From: Pseudomonas sp. P5_109
GTDB taxonomy: Bacteria; Pseudomonadota; Gammaproteobacteria; Pseudomonadales; Pseudomonadaceae
DNA length: 64,000 nt
Reading direction: 5' to 3'
Assembly: GCF_034009455.1 (NCBI RefSeq)
Contig: NZ_CP125380.1
Coordinates: 6,230,501-6,294,500, forward strand
Part shown: piece after piece, positions 1-7,749 of the stretch
Layout of the letters: each line of letters starts with the position of its first letter
How positions within the stretch are numbered: position 1 is the first letter of the stretch
Program-made: the position numbers and the translations under genes
Notes under the pieces: model-generated
The model's input: the letters and a program-made list of their open reading frames with translations, nothing else
Database searches by the model: none
What the model was told of the DNA's origin: nothing

Positions 1-2
1 TC

Positions 3-1094
3 TTATTCGGAGGGCACGTATTCTACAACTTCCAGATCGAAACCGGATATCGCATTAAATTTCATTGGTGCCGACATCAGGCGCATTTTGCGTACGCCCA
101 GGTCGCGCAGAATCTGCGAACCTGCACCGACAATGCTGTAGGTGGTCGGTTTTTTCACCGCGGCGTGGTCGGCAGTTTCGCGGATATGCGCCAGCAGCAC
201 GTCGCCATCGAGCGGGTGACCGAGCAACAGCACCACGCCGCTGCCAGCCTCGGCAACCGCAGCCATGGCGGCGCGCAGGCTCCAGCGGCCCGGTTGCTTG
301 ACCATCAGCAGGTCGCGCAGCGGGTCCATGTTGTGCACGCGAACCAGGGTCGGTTCTTCGGCACACACATTGCCCAGGGTCAGCGCCATGTGCACGTCGC
401 CTTCCACCGAATCACGATAGGTCACCAGGTTGAATTGGCCCAGTTCGCTGTCCAGTGGCTGCTCGGCAATCCGCTGAACGGTACGTTCGTGAATCATGCG
501 GTAGTGAATCAGGTCGGCGATGGTGCCGATCTTGATGTCGTGTTCGGCTGCAAAAGCTTCCAGCTCGGCGCGACGGGACATGGTGCCGTCGTCGTTCATC
601 ACTTCGCAGATCACGCCGCTCGGTTCGAAGCCGGCCATGCGCGCCAGGTCGCACGCCGCTTCGGTGTGGCCGGCGCGGGCCAGGGTGCCACCGGCCTGGG
701 CCATCAGCGGGAAGATGTGGCCCGGGCTGACGATGTCTTCAGCCTTGGCATCACGGGCGGCGGCGGCCTGCACGGTACGCGCGCGGTCGGCGGCGGAGAT
801 GCCGGTGGTCACACCGGTGGCCGCTTCGATCGACACGGTGAACTTGGTGCCGAAACCGGAACCGTTGCGTGGCGCCATCAACGGCAGCCTGAGCAGTTCG
901 CAACGCTCGCGGCTCATCGGCATGCAGATCAGGCCACGGGCGTGCTTGGCCATGAAGTTGATGTGCTCGGGCTTGCAGCACTCGGCGGCCATGATCAGGT
1001 CGCCTTCGTTCTCGCGGTCTTCGTCATCCATGAGGATGACCATCTTGCCTTGGCGGATGTCTTCAACCAGTTCTTCGATGCTATTGAGCGCCAC
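3..1094 (-). CDS. ribBA: RibB-type DHBP synthase with degenerate GTP cyclohydrolase II-like C-terminus (RibBX)
   Basis: This 363-residue cytoplasmic enzyme of riboflavin synthesis converts ribulose 5-phosphate to 3,4-dihydroxy-2-butanone 4-phosphate. Residues 1-200 form an intact DHBP synthase domain: the acidic DDEDRENEGD at 23-32, TTGISAADRA at 96-105, SPGHIFPL at 123-130 and AGHTEAACDLA around 141-151. Residues 205-363 resemble GTP cyclohydrolase II only at the edges (RVHNMDP, AGSQILRDLGVRK). The three zinc cysteines of the SECLTGD/LRCDCG region and the QEGRGIGL loop are missing, so the second activity is not expected. This fits the RibBX variant described in Proteobacteria. The start is GTG with GGGGGTG upstream. 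It is the last gene visible of the nrdR-ribD-ribE-ribBX operon, which probably continues past the window edge. Confidence 0.93.
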   Translation of the reverse strand: MALNSIEELVEDIRQGKMVILMDDEDRENEGDLIMAAECCKPEHINFMAKHARGLICMPMSRERCELLRLPLMAPRNGSGFGTKFTVSIEAATGVTTGISAADRARTVQAAAARDAKAEDIVSPGHIFPLMAQAGGTLARAGHTEAACDLARMAGFEPSGVICEVMNDDGTMSRRAELEAFAAEHDIKIGTIADLIHYRMIHERTVQRIAEQPLDSELGQFNLVTYRDSVEGDVHMALTLGNVCAEEPTLVRVHNMDPLRDLLMVKQPGRWSLRAAMAAVAEAGSGVVLLLGHPLDGDVLLAHIRETADHAAVKKPTTYSIVGAGSQILRDLGVRKMRLMSAPMKFNAISGFDLEVVEYVPSE

Positions 1095-1124
1095 AAGGCA
1101 CCCCCTTTTTGCGAAATTTGAGCT

Positions 1125-1790
1125 TCAGGATTTGAGGTAGCCGTTTTGGGCCAGAAAGCTTTCGGTGATGGTGCTGCCGGCAGTCGGCTCTGCGGCCTTG
1201 TCGCCCAACAGCAGGCGCTCCAGGTAACGGGCCAGCAAGTCCACTTCCAGGTTCACCCGGCGACCCGGTTGATACGACGCCATGATGGTTTCGCTCAGGG
1301 TGTGCGGAATGATGGTCAGCAGGAACTCGGCGCCATCGACTGCGTTCACGGTCAGGCTGGTGCCGTCGACGGTGATCGAGCCTTTATGGGCGATGTACTT
1401 GGCCAGGTCCTTCGGCGCGCGGATGCGGAATTCCACGGCGCGCGCGTTCTCAGTACGGGCAACCACTTCGCCCACGCCATCGACGTGACCGCTGACCAGG
1501 TGTCCGCCAAGGCGAGTGGTCGGGGTCAGGGCTTTTTCCAGATTGACCGGGCTGCCGCTTTTCAGGTCGTTCATGGCGGTGCAGTCGAGGGTTTCGCGAC
1601 TGACGTCCGCCGCAAAGCCGTTGCCTGGCAACTCGACGGCAGTCAGGCACACGCCGTTGACCGCGATGCTGTCGCCCAGTTTGACGTCGCTCAGATCGAG
1701 CTTGCCGGTTTCGACGTGAACCCGCACATCACCGCCCTTTGGGGTCAATGCACGAATACTGCCGATGGATTCGATGATGCCGGTAAACAT
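1125..1790 (-). CDS. ribE: riboflavin synthase alpha subunit
   Basis: The 221-residue product dismutates two 6,7-dimethyl-8-ribityllumazine molecules into riboflavin, the last step of the pathway. It opens with the family hallmark MFTGIIESIGSI and shows the internal duplication of the lumazine-binding fold: VNGVCLTAVEL in the first barrel and VDGTSLTVNAV in the second. Length and start (ATG preceded by GAGGAGAAC) are usual. It lies 47 bp after ribD and 30 bp before ribBX on the same strand, so the genes are probably one transcript. The symbol ribC is also used for this gene in pseudomonads. Confidence 0.96.
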   Translation of the reverse strand: MFTGIIESIGSIRALTPKGGDVRVHVETGKLDLSDVKLGDSIAVNGVCLTAVELPGNGFAADVSRETLDCTAMNDLKSGSPVNLEKALTPTTRLGGHLVSGHVDGVGEVVARTENARAVEFRIRAPKDLAKYIAHKGSITVDGTSLTVNAVDGAEFLLTIIPHTLSETIMASYQPGRRVNLEVDLLARYLERLLLGDKAAEPTAGSTITESFLAQNGYLKS

Positions 1791-1837
1791 GAGGTTCTCC
1801 TCGAGAACAAAGCCAAAGCTTGCGCGATGGCCGGAAA

Positions 1838-2971
1838 TTATACGCTTGCTGCTGGCAAAGGAATGGCGATGACTCGCCAGTCATCGCCGATAGCACGAAT
1901 TTCGATGATTTTAAGCTCGGGCGCATCCTTCATTTGCGCGAGCGGCCAGTCCAGTAGTGGCCGCGCCGAGGAGCCCATGAACTTGCCGGCGATGAAGATG
2001 TGGAACTCATCCACTAGACCGAGTTGGGCAAAGGCACCTGCCAGGCGCGGACCGGCCTCGACCAGCACTTCGTTGACGCCACGGGCGGCGAGTTCGACCA
2101 ATAGCTGGCGCAGATCGACCTGGCCATCGTAGCCCGGCACGATCAGGCATTCCGGGCCGTTGGCGTACTGTTCCTCCACCGCGACACAAGTGGCGACCAG
2201 CGCCGGGCCAGCCTTGAAGAATGGCGCATCCAGCGGCACCCGCAGACGACCATCGACCAGCACACGCAGGGGCGGACGGCTCATGGCCAGGGCCGTTTGC
2301 CCGGCATCCAGCCCCAGCTCATCGGCGCGCACGGTCAACCGCGCGTTGTCCGCCAGCACCGTATCGGCACCAGTCAGCACCACACTGGCCTGGGCGCGCA
2401 GGCGTTGCACCGCCGAACGTGCCGCCGGGCCGGTGATCCATTGGCTTTCGCCACTTTCCATCGCCGTGCGACCGTCCAGGCTCATGGCCAATTTGACCCG
2501 CACGTAGGGCAAGCCGTGTTCCATGCGTTTCAGAAAGCCTTGATTGAGCTTGCGTGCCTCGCTTTCCAGCACACCGCTTTCAGTGGCGATGCCAGCCTGG
2601 GACAGGCGTTGCAAACCGCGACCGGCGACTTCCGGGTTCGGGTCCTGCATCGCCGCGACCACCCGGGCCACGCCGGCATTCACCAGCGCATCGGCGCACG
2701 GCGGTGTACGGCCGTGATGGCTGCAAGGTTCAAGGGTGACGTAGGCAGTGGCGCCACGGGCCAACTCACCGGCAGCACGCAAGGCGTGGACTTCGGCGTG
2801 GGGTTCACCGGCGCGCTCATGCCAGCCTTCGCCGACAATCTGCCCGCCCTGCACGATCACGCAACCAACTCGCGGATTGGGGTGCGTCGTGTAATGCCCC
2901 TTGCGCGCCAGCTCCAGGGCACGGGCCATGAAGTGGGCGTCGAGGATCGCTTGTTCTGCGCAGGTGGTCAT
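1838..2971 (-). CDS. ribD: bifunctional pyrimidine deaminase/reductase RibD
   Basis: The 377-residue enzyme carries out the deamination and side-chain reduction steps of riboflavin synthesis. The N-terminal deaminase domain shows the zinc site as HAEVHAL followed by [11 protein letters not shown] (about residues 50-85). The C-terminal reductase domain begins near residue 150 with [15 protein letters not shown]. Length is normal. Its ATG overlaps the stop codon of nrdR by four bases, so translation of the two is coupled and the regulator and pathway genes are co-transcribed. Confidence 0.96.
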   Translation of the reverse strand: MTTCAEQAILDAHFMARALELARKGHYTTHPNPRVGCVIVQGGQIVGEGWHERAGEPHAEVHALRAAGELARGATAYVTLEPCSHHGRTPPCADALVNAGVARVVAAMQDPNPEVAGRGLQRLSQAGIATESGVLESEARKLNQGFLKRMEHGLPYVRVKLAMSLDGRTAMESGESQWITGPAARSAVQRLRAQASVVLTGADTVLADNARLTVRADELGLDAGQTALAMSRPPLRVLVDGRLRVPLDAPFFKAGPALVATCVAVEEQYANGPECLIVPGYDGQVDLRQLLVELAARGVNEVLVEAGPRLAGAFAQLGLVDEFHIFIAGKFMGSSARPLLDWPLAQMKDAPELKIIEIRAIGDDWRVIAIPLPAASV

Positions 2972-3432
2972 TCTTTCACCGGTTCACGGGCCAGGCGATC
3001 GATCTCTTCGCGGAACTCGTTGAGGTCCTGGAAGCGGCGATATACCGAGGCGAAGCGGATGTAGGCGACTTCATCGAGCTTCTGCAGCTCGGCCATCACC
3101 AGTTCGCCGACCACGAGGGATTTGACCTCGCGCTCGCCGGTGGCGCGCAGTTTGTGTTTGATGTGCACCAGCGACGATTCGAGGCGCTCGACGCTCACCG
3201 GGCGCTTTTCCAGCGCGCGCTGCATGCCGGCGCGGAGTTTTTCTTCGTCGAACGGCTGGCGACTGCCGTCGGTTTTAATCAGGCGCGGCAACACCAGTTC
3301 AGCCGTCTCGAACGTCGTGAAACGCTCGCCGCAGGCCAGGCATTCACGCCGGCGGCGCACCTGTTCGCCCTCGGCGACCAGACGCGAGTCGATGACCTTG
3401 GTGTCGTTGGCACCGCAGAAGGGACAGTGCAT
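2968..3432 (-). CDS. nrdR: transcriptional repressor NrdR
   Basis: The 154-residue repressor controls ribonucleotide reductase genes by sensing ATP/dATP. A zinc ribbon is visible as C3-x2-C6 and C31-x2-C34, followed by an ATP-cone domain from about residue 49 to 139. The frame stays open 198 bp further upstream, but only the start at 3432 puts the zinc ribbon at the N-terminus and gives the family length, so that start was chosen. It leads the riboflavin operon and overlaps ribD by four bases; this nrdR-rib order is conserved in many Gammaproteobacteria. Confidence 0.96.
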   Translation of the reverse strand: MHCPFCGANDTKVIDSRLVAEGEQVRRRRECLACGERFTTFETAELVLPRLIKTDGSRQPFDEEKLRAGMQRALEKRPVSVERLESSLVHIKHKLRATGEREVKSLVVGELVMAELQKLDEVAYIRFASVYRRFQDLNEFREEIDRLAREPVKE

Positions 3433-3559
3433 GGTGGCAGGCAACAAAAAAAGGGAGGGCCATGGTAGCGCATCCCGGTGGCAAGACAAGCCATAGGGTT
3501 TGCGGTATACAGACGGGATGATCACTTGATCCATGGAATTCAGCTTTATGGAGCCACCA

Positions 3560-4024
3560 ATGTCGTTACGTCCGCTCATTTTGCTCAGTGTTTTCAGCCT
3601 GCTGGTGGCTTGCGGCAGCGATGCACCCAAGCCCCAGCCGCCAACGCCAGGCCCGGCGCCGCAGCAAGCACAGAAAAAAGCCCGGGAGGCCGCCGACCTC
3701 GGCCCGCTGCCCGCCTATCAGCGTGAGCTGAGCGGCACCTTGCAAGGCGTGCCGGCCGGCGCTGAAGTCGAACTGGCGCTGCTGGTGATCGACGATAAGG
3801 ACCGCCCGCAACAATTGCTCGCCAGCTCCAGCCTGATCGGCAACAACCAGGTGCTGCCGTTTCACCTGCGTTTCAATCCGGAATCCTTCCCGACCGGCGC
3901 CCGCGTGGAACTGCGTGGCCGGGCCAGTCAGTCCGGCCAGTTGATCCTGCACCTGCCGTCGCAGCTGATCAGCCAACCGACCACCCAGGCCCTGGGCCAA
4001 CTGCAATTCGTCAAAGCCCCATGA
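3560..4024 (+). CDS. YbaY-family (YscW-like) lipoprotein
   Basis: This 154-residue protein is predicted to be a membrane-anchored lipoprotein. The start at 3560 gives a short basic N-terminus, a hydrophobic stretch and the lipobox LVAC with the acylated cysteine at residue 18; GGAG lies seven bases upstream. A proline-rich linker (residues 22-40) leads to a beta-rich domain with the [23 protein letters not shown] pattern split over residues 55-78, like YbaY and type III secretion pilotins of the YscW family. No type III secretion genes are nearby, so a pilotin role is not supported here. It overlaps the next gene by four bases. The family assignment rests on recall of the pattern only. Confidence 0.8.
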   Translation: MSLRPLILLSVFSLLVACGSDAPKPQPPTPGPAPQQAQKKAREAADLGPLPAYQRELSGTLQGVPAGAEVELALLVIDDKDRPQQLLASSSLIGNNQVLPFHLRFNPESFPTGARVELRGRASQSGQLILHLPSQLISQPTTQALGQLQFVKAP

Positions 4025-4674
4025 GTGCACCGCTCGACCTGCAACGGGCCTTGGCTGAATTGCTCGGCGACGCACAATTGGTGGCCTGCCCGTTGCCTGA
4101 AAGCGATTTGAAACTGTGGCTGATCGACGGCGACAACATGGACCGCGCCTTCAGCCCGGAAGAAACCCGGCGCATCCTGCATGAGCCGCCGTACTGGAGT
4201 TTCTGCTGGGCCAGCGGCCTGGCCGTGGCCCGTTATCTGGCCGCCAACCCGCATTGGGTCGAAGGCAAGCGGGTACTGGATTTCGGTGCCGGTTCCGGGG
4301 TGGCGGGGATTGCCGCGGCCAAGGCCGGCGCGCTTGAAGTGCTGGCCTGCGACCTCGACCCGCTGGCGATTGCCGCGTGTCGGGCCAATGCCGAGCTCAA
4401 TGACGTACAGCTCAATTACTCGACGGATTTTTTCGCCGAGGCTGATCGCTTCGATCTGATCCTGGTCGCGGATGTGCTGTACGACCGGGCCAACCTGCCA
4501 CTGCTCGACCAGTTCCTCAGTCGCGGCCGGGAAGCGCTGGTGGCGGACTCCCGTGTCAGGGATTTCCGTCATCCGCTGTACCAACGCATCGAAATGCTCG
4601 AAGCCATGACCCTGCCGGACCTGGCCGAGCCCCACGAGTTTCGGCATGTGAGCCTGTACCACGCGCAGCGTTAA
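4021..4674 (+). CDS. class I SAM-dependent methyltransferase
   Basis: The 217-residue protein has a Rossmann-type methyltransferase core: motif I VLDFGAGSGVAGIAAA at about residues 83-98, the acidic loop LACDLDPLAI that should hold the ribose of SAM, and FDLILVADVLYD as post-motif II/IV. The layout resembles the small PrmA/ETFB-lysine-methyltransferase-like proteins often annotated as protein methyltransferases; the substrate cannot be told from sequence. The ATGA overlap with the lipoprotein gene indicates one transcript. A REPIN lies directly after the stop codon. Confidence 0.85.
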   Translation: MSAPLDLQRALAELLGDAQLVACPLPESDLKLWLIDGDNMDRAFSPEETRRILHEPPYWSFCWASGLAVARYLAANPHWVEGKRVLDFGAGSGVAGIAAAKAGALEVLACDLDPLAIAACRANAELNDVQLNYSTDFFAEADRFDLILVADVLYDRANLPLLDQFLSRGREALVADSRVRDFRHPLYQRIEMLEAMTLPDLAEPHEFRHVSLYHAQR

Positions 4675-4680
4675 CCAAGA

Positions 4681-4777
4681 GCTTCGCGAGCAAGCCCGCT
4701 CCCACACGGATTTAAGTCGGCCACAAGATTTGTGATGCACACCAACCACTGTGGGAGCGGGCTTTCCCGCGAAGACG
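4681..4777. repeat. REPIN (TTCGCGAGCAAGCCCGCTCC family)
   Basis: Two inverted arms, GCTTCGCGAGCAAGCCCGCT at the left and its complement at about 4749-4775, flank a variable spacer. The same arms recur at 9578, 17149, 24135 and, more diverged, 26308. This is the doublet form of a pseudomonad REP sequence. It separates the methyltransferase gene from cnoX. Confidence 0.9.
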
Positions 4778-4873
4778 CCCGATCAGGCAACGCACCTCTC
4801 ACGCCTACCCCGCTTCCGGCCGCACCCCACCAAGCCGTATAGTTGCCCCATTCACGCTTCCAAGAGATCACCC

Positions 4874-5746
4874 ATGAGTCAGGAAACGCCGTACATCTTC
4901 GACGCCACGACTGCCGATTTCGACCAGTCGGTGATCGAGAACTCCTTCCACAAGCCAGTGCTGGTGGATTTCTGGGCCGAATGGTGCGCGCCCTGCAAAG
5001 TGCTGATGCCGATGTTGCAGAGCATTGCCGAGAGCTATCAGGGTGAGTTGCTGCTGGCCAAGGTCAACTGCGACCTCGAGCAAGACATCGTCGCCCGCTT
5101 CGGCATCCGCAGCCTGCCGACCGTGGTGCTGTTCAAGGACGGCCAGCCTGTCGACGGCTTTGCCGGTGCCCAGCCGGAATCCGCCGTGCGCGCCCTGCTC
5201 GAACCCCATGTGCAGATGCCGCCGCCGGCCGCCGCCGATCCGTTCGAACAGGCCCAGGCGCTGTTCGACGACAGCCGCTTTGCCGATGCAGAAGCCCTGC
5301 TCAAAGTGCTACTGGGTGAAGACAACACCAATGCCAAGGCGCTGATCCTCTACGCCCGTTGTCTGACTGAACGCGGTGAACTGGGCGAAGCGCAAGCCGT
5401 GCTGGATGCGGTCAAGAGCGACGAACACAAGGCCGCGCTGGCCGGCGCCAAGGCACAGATCAAGTTTCTCGGTTTGGCCAAGGACTTGCCGGATGCCGCC
5501 GACCTGAAGGCCCGGCTGGCGAAAGACCCGCTGGACGACGAGGCGGTCTATCAACTGGCGATCCAGCAACTGGCCCGTCAGCAGTACGACGCCGCGCTGG
5601 ATGCCTTGCTGAAGTTGTTCATGCGCAACCGCAGCTACAGCGAAGGCTTGCCACACAAGACCTTGCTGCAGGTGTTCGAGTTGCTGGGCAATGATCACCC
5701 GCTGGTGAGCACGTATCGCCGCAAGTTGTTTGCTGCTCTCTACTGA
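4874..5746 (+). CDS. cnoX: thioredoxin-TPR co-chaperone CnoX (YbbN)
   Basis: The 290-residue cytoplasmic protein combines an N-terminal thioredoxin fold (residues 8-110) with TPR-like helices (about 115-290). The active site is WCAPCK with C38 and C41, so a redox-active thioredoxin site is kept, unlike E. coli YbbN, which has lost one cysteine. In the family it protects oxidation-prone proteins under hypochlorous stress and hands clients to GroEL and DnaK. The ATG at 4874 was chosen because it puts the domain at the usual distance from the N-terminus; the frame is open further upstream through a REPIN, which is not coding. A second REPIN follows the gene. Confidence 0.93.
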   Translation: MSQETPYIFDATTADFDQSVIENSFHKPVLVDFWAEWCAPCKVLMPMLQSIAESYQGELLLAKVNCDLEQDIVARFGIRSLPTVVLFKDGQPVDGFAGAQPESAVRALLEPHVQMPPPAAADPFEQAQALFDDSRFADAEALLKVLLGEDNTNAKALILYARCLTERGELGEAQAVLDAVKSDEHKAALAGAKAQIKFLGLAKDLPDAADLKARLAKDPLDDEAVYQLAIQQLARQQYDAALDALLKLFMRNRSYSEGLPHKTLLQVFELLGNDHPLVSTYRRKLFAALY

Positions 5747-5756
5747 TCACAAACCT

Positions 5757-5855
5757 GTAGGAGCGAGCTTGCTCGCGATGGTCGTCAACGATGACGAGGG
5801 CTGCCTGCATGGCCGAAGCGCCCTGACGCTTTTCGCGAGCAAGCTCGCTCCTACA
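5757..5855. repeat. REPIN (GTAGGAGCGAGCTTGCTCGC family)
   Basis: The inverted arms GTAGGAGCGAGCTTGCTCGC (5757-5781) and their complement (5831-5855) make a long hairpin between two convergent genes. The right arm overlaps the end of the next gene: the TAG of the arm is that gene's stop codon. Confidence 0.9.
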
Positions 5856-6192
5856 ACAACCAGCGATAGAGCGGCGTATCGGTACCGCTTTCCACTTTCA
5901 CATCCGGACTATGGCGCAAGCGCACCAACAGGCGTTTGCCCGCCGCCGCGCTGCCGGTCAGGCCTTCCAGTTGATCGAGCAGGTCCGGGCCACTGAGCTG
6001 CCCGGCCTGGCGCAGCAAATCCCTGGCGATCTGCCACAGCGCATCATCCTGATTCAGCGGTTTCGCCGCTGGCGTGCTGACCGGGGCTTTTTCCACCTGC
6101 AGTTGCGCCCCTAGTCGCGCCCAGTCCGCGTCGTCCATCTCCAGGGTCAAATCCACCGGCCAGTCGCCGATGCTTCCGCGAATTCGCAACAT
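5851..6192 (-). CDS. hypothetical protein, 113 aa
   Basis: I do not recognise a domain. The start at 6192 (MLRIRGSIGDWPVDL) has GGGAG about eight bases upstream and was preferred to the further in-frame start at 6231. The first 30 residues look like alternating beta strands (RIRGSIGDWPVDLTLEMDD), then a proline/alanine linker (about 45-57) leads to a helical part (DALWQIARDLLRQAG) and a basic C-terminus. There is no signal peptide or membrane segment. Its last codons and TAG stop run into a REP arm. I recall a small conserved hypothetical between cnoX and the zinc operon in P. aeruginosa as well, which supports a real gene. Confidence 0.75.
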   Translation of the reverse strand: MLRIRGSIGDWPVDLTLEMDDADWARLGAQLQVEKAPVSTPAAKPLNQDDALWQIARDLLRQAGQLSGPDLLDQLEGLTGSAAAGKRLLVRLRHSPDVKVESGTDTPLYRWLL

Positions 6193-6277
6193 AGGTCTGC
6201 TCCCGCACATTTCTTCCCTGCATGCTCCCACGGGACTTGTGCAACGCCAAGCAGACAGTCAAACTCTCCGCATCTAC

Positions 6278-6290
6278 GTTATAAGATTAC
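6278..6290 (+). promoter_or_regulatory. putative Zur box
   Basis: GTTATAAGATTAC matches 10 of the 12 fixed positions of the gammaproteobacterial Zur core GTTATANTATAAC; a further ATAACATTT half-site follows at 6291. It lies 38 bp before a gene for a histidine-rich zinc-binding protein, where zinc-dependent repression is expected. Confidence 0.6.
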
Positions 6291-6327
6291 ATAACATTTT
6301 ATTCATTTTACTTTTCGGAGACTCGCC

Positions 6328-6906
6328 ATGCGTCGTCTGCTTCTCGTTCTGCCGTTTGCCATGTTGCCGTTGGCTGTCGCCCATGCCGCCGATGAACACG
6401 ATCATGAGCATGGCAGCCTGGGTGCCCACGAGCATGGAGTGGGCCGCCTGAACGCGGCGCTCGACGGCAAGACCCTGGCGCTGGAGCTGGAAAGCCCGGC
6501 GATGAACCTGGTGGGTTTCGAGCATGTCGCCAGCAGCGATGCCGACAAAGCCAAAGTCGCCGCCGCCCGCGCCCGGCTTGAGCAACCACTGGCCCTGTTC
6601 AACCTGCCGACAGCCGCCGGTTGCGTGGTGGAAAACCAGGAACTGGAAAGCCCGCTGTTCGGCGATGCCCCGGATGCCGACGATGACCACGATGAAGACG
6701 CCAAGGATGAACATCATCACGATCACAGCGAAATCCACGCCCACTACCAGTTCACCTGTGCCACTCCAGCGGCGTTGAAGACCCTGGACCTGGCGAACAT
6801 TTTCAACTCGTTCCCGGCCACCCAGAAAATTCAGGTACAACTGATCAGCCCGAGCGGGCAGCAAGGGGTTGAAGTGACGGCCAAGTCTGCGGCCCTCAAA
6901 TTCTGA
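6328..6906 (+). CDS. zrgA: DUF2796 / ZrgA-type zinc-binding periplasmic protein
   Basis: The 192-residue protein has a signal peptide (residues 1-20, cleavage after AHA) and two histidine/acidic clusters: DEHDHEHGSLGAHEHG at about 22-37 and a longer one at about 114-138 with many H and D residues. The region between (NAALDGKTLALELESPAMNLVGFEH in outline) and the C-terminal part match DUF2796, the family of Vibrio cholerae ZrgA, which takes part in zinc uptake. It is first of a probable operon with an ABC ATPase, a permease and a DUF3299 protein, and has a Zur-like box upstream. CGGAG precedes the ATG. Confidence 0.88.
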   Translation: MRRLLLVLPFAMLPLAVAHAADEHDHEHGSLGAHEHGVGRLNAALDGKTLALELESPAMNLVGFEHVASSDADKAKVAAARARLEQPLALFNLPTAAGCVVENQELESPLFGDAPDADDDHDEDAKDEHHHDHSEIHAHYQFTCATPAALKTLDLANIFNSFPATQKIQVQLISPSGQQGVEVTAKSAALKF

Positions 6907-6920
6907 ATCCACCCAGTTCC

Positions 6921-7007
6921 GTAGGAGCCGGCTTGCTGGCGATCGCCACGCCGCGGTCTGTCAATGAAACCGCGTTATCGTTTATCGCCAGCAAGCCGGC
7001 TCCTACA
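6921..7007. repeat. REPIN (GTAGGAGCCGGCTTGCTGGC family)
   Basis: The inverted arms GTAGGAGCCGGCTTGCTGGC and complement span 6921-6944 and 6984-7007. The element lies inside the presumed zinc operon, between zrgA and the ABC genes, and could form a strong hairpin in the mRNA that lowers expression of the distal genes. The element at 19949 has nearly the same arms. Confidence 0.9.
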
Positions 7008-7037
7008 CAGGTCATCAACATTCATGAAATCGGCTAA

Positions 7038-7748
7038 ATGACCCAAGCACTCATCGAACTGTCCGACCTGGGCTTCAGTTGGCCCGGTCACCCGCCACTG
7101 CTGGACATCCCGGCGTTTCGCCTGGAGCGCGGGGAAACCCTGTTCCTCAAAGGCCCCAGCGGCAGTGGCAAGACCACCCTGCTCGGCCTGCTCGGCGGCG
7201 TACAAAAACCTGATCGCGGCAGCATCCGCCTGCTCGGCCAGGAACTGACGCAACTCTCGGCCGGCGCCCGCGACCACTTCCGCGTCGATCACACCGGCTA
7301 CATCTTCCAGCAGTTCAACCTGCTGCCGTTTCTGTCGGTGCGCGAGAACGTCGAACTGCCCTGCCACTTCTCGAAACTGCGCGCCGAACGGGCGAAACAA
7401 CGCCACGGCAGCGTCGACAAAGCGGCCGCCACCTTGCTCGCTCATTTGGGCTTGAAGGATGAAAACATCCTCGGACGCCGCGCCGATTCGCTGTCCATCG
7501 GCCAACAACAACGAGTCGCCGCAGCGCGAGCCTTGATCGGCCAGCCGGAACTGGTGATCGCCGACGAGCCGACCTCGGCCCTCGATTACGATGCCCGCGA
7601 GAACTTCATTCGCCTGCTGTTCGCCGAGTGCCGCGAAGCCGGCTCGAGCCTGTTGTTCGTCAGCCACGACCAGAGCCTGGCGCCGCTGTTCGACCACAAC
7701 CTGTCGCTGGCCGAACTCAATCGCGCCGCCACCCCGTCCGAGGTCTGA
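7038..7748 (+). CDS. ABC transporter ATP-binding protein (LolD/MacB-like), zinc operon
   Basis: This 236-residue ATPase should power the adjacent permease. Walker A GPSGSGKTT is at 39-47, the Q-loop FQQFNLLPFLSVRENVELP at about 93-111, and Walker B with D-loop (VIADEPTSALD) at about 174-184. The signature reads LSIGQQQR instead of LSGGQQQR, a change from the usual C-loop. Sequence type and partner place it with LolD/MacB systems, which extract lipoproteins or drive periplasmic processes and do not import solutes. The stop is one base before the permease start. No strong ribosome site is visible before its ATG at 7038, so a REPIN and weak initiation may both lower its level. Confidence 0.92.
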   Translation: MTQALIELSDLGFSWPGHPPLLDIPAFRLERGETLFLKGPSGSGKTTLLGLLGGVQKPDRGSIRLLGQELTQLSAGARDHFRVDHTGYIFQQFNLLPFLSVRENVELPCHFSKLRAERAKQRHGSVDKAAATLLAHLGLKDENILGRRADSLSIGQQQRVAAARALIGQPELVIADEPTSALDYDARENFIRLLFAECREAGSSLLFVSHDQSLAPLFDHNLSLAELNRAATPSEV

Positions 7749-7749
7749 G

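Noticed and set aside
1095..1124. FMN riboswitch before ribBX
   Set aside because: Only 30 bp separate ribE and ribBX and no FMN aptamer core is visible in this or the other rib gaps.
3433..3630. N-terminal extension of nrdR
   Set aside because: The extra 66 codons have no similarity to NrdR and would bury the zinc ribbon; they overlap the divergent lipoprotein gene.
3928..4749. 273-codon minus-strand frame over the methyltransferase gene
   Set aside because: It lies antisense to a gene with clear SAM-binding motifs and extends into a REPIN.
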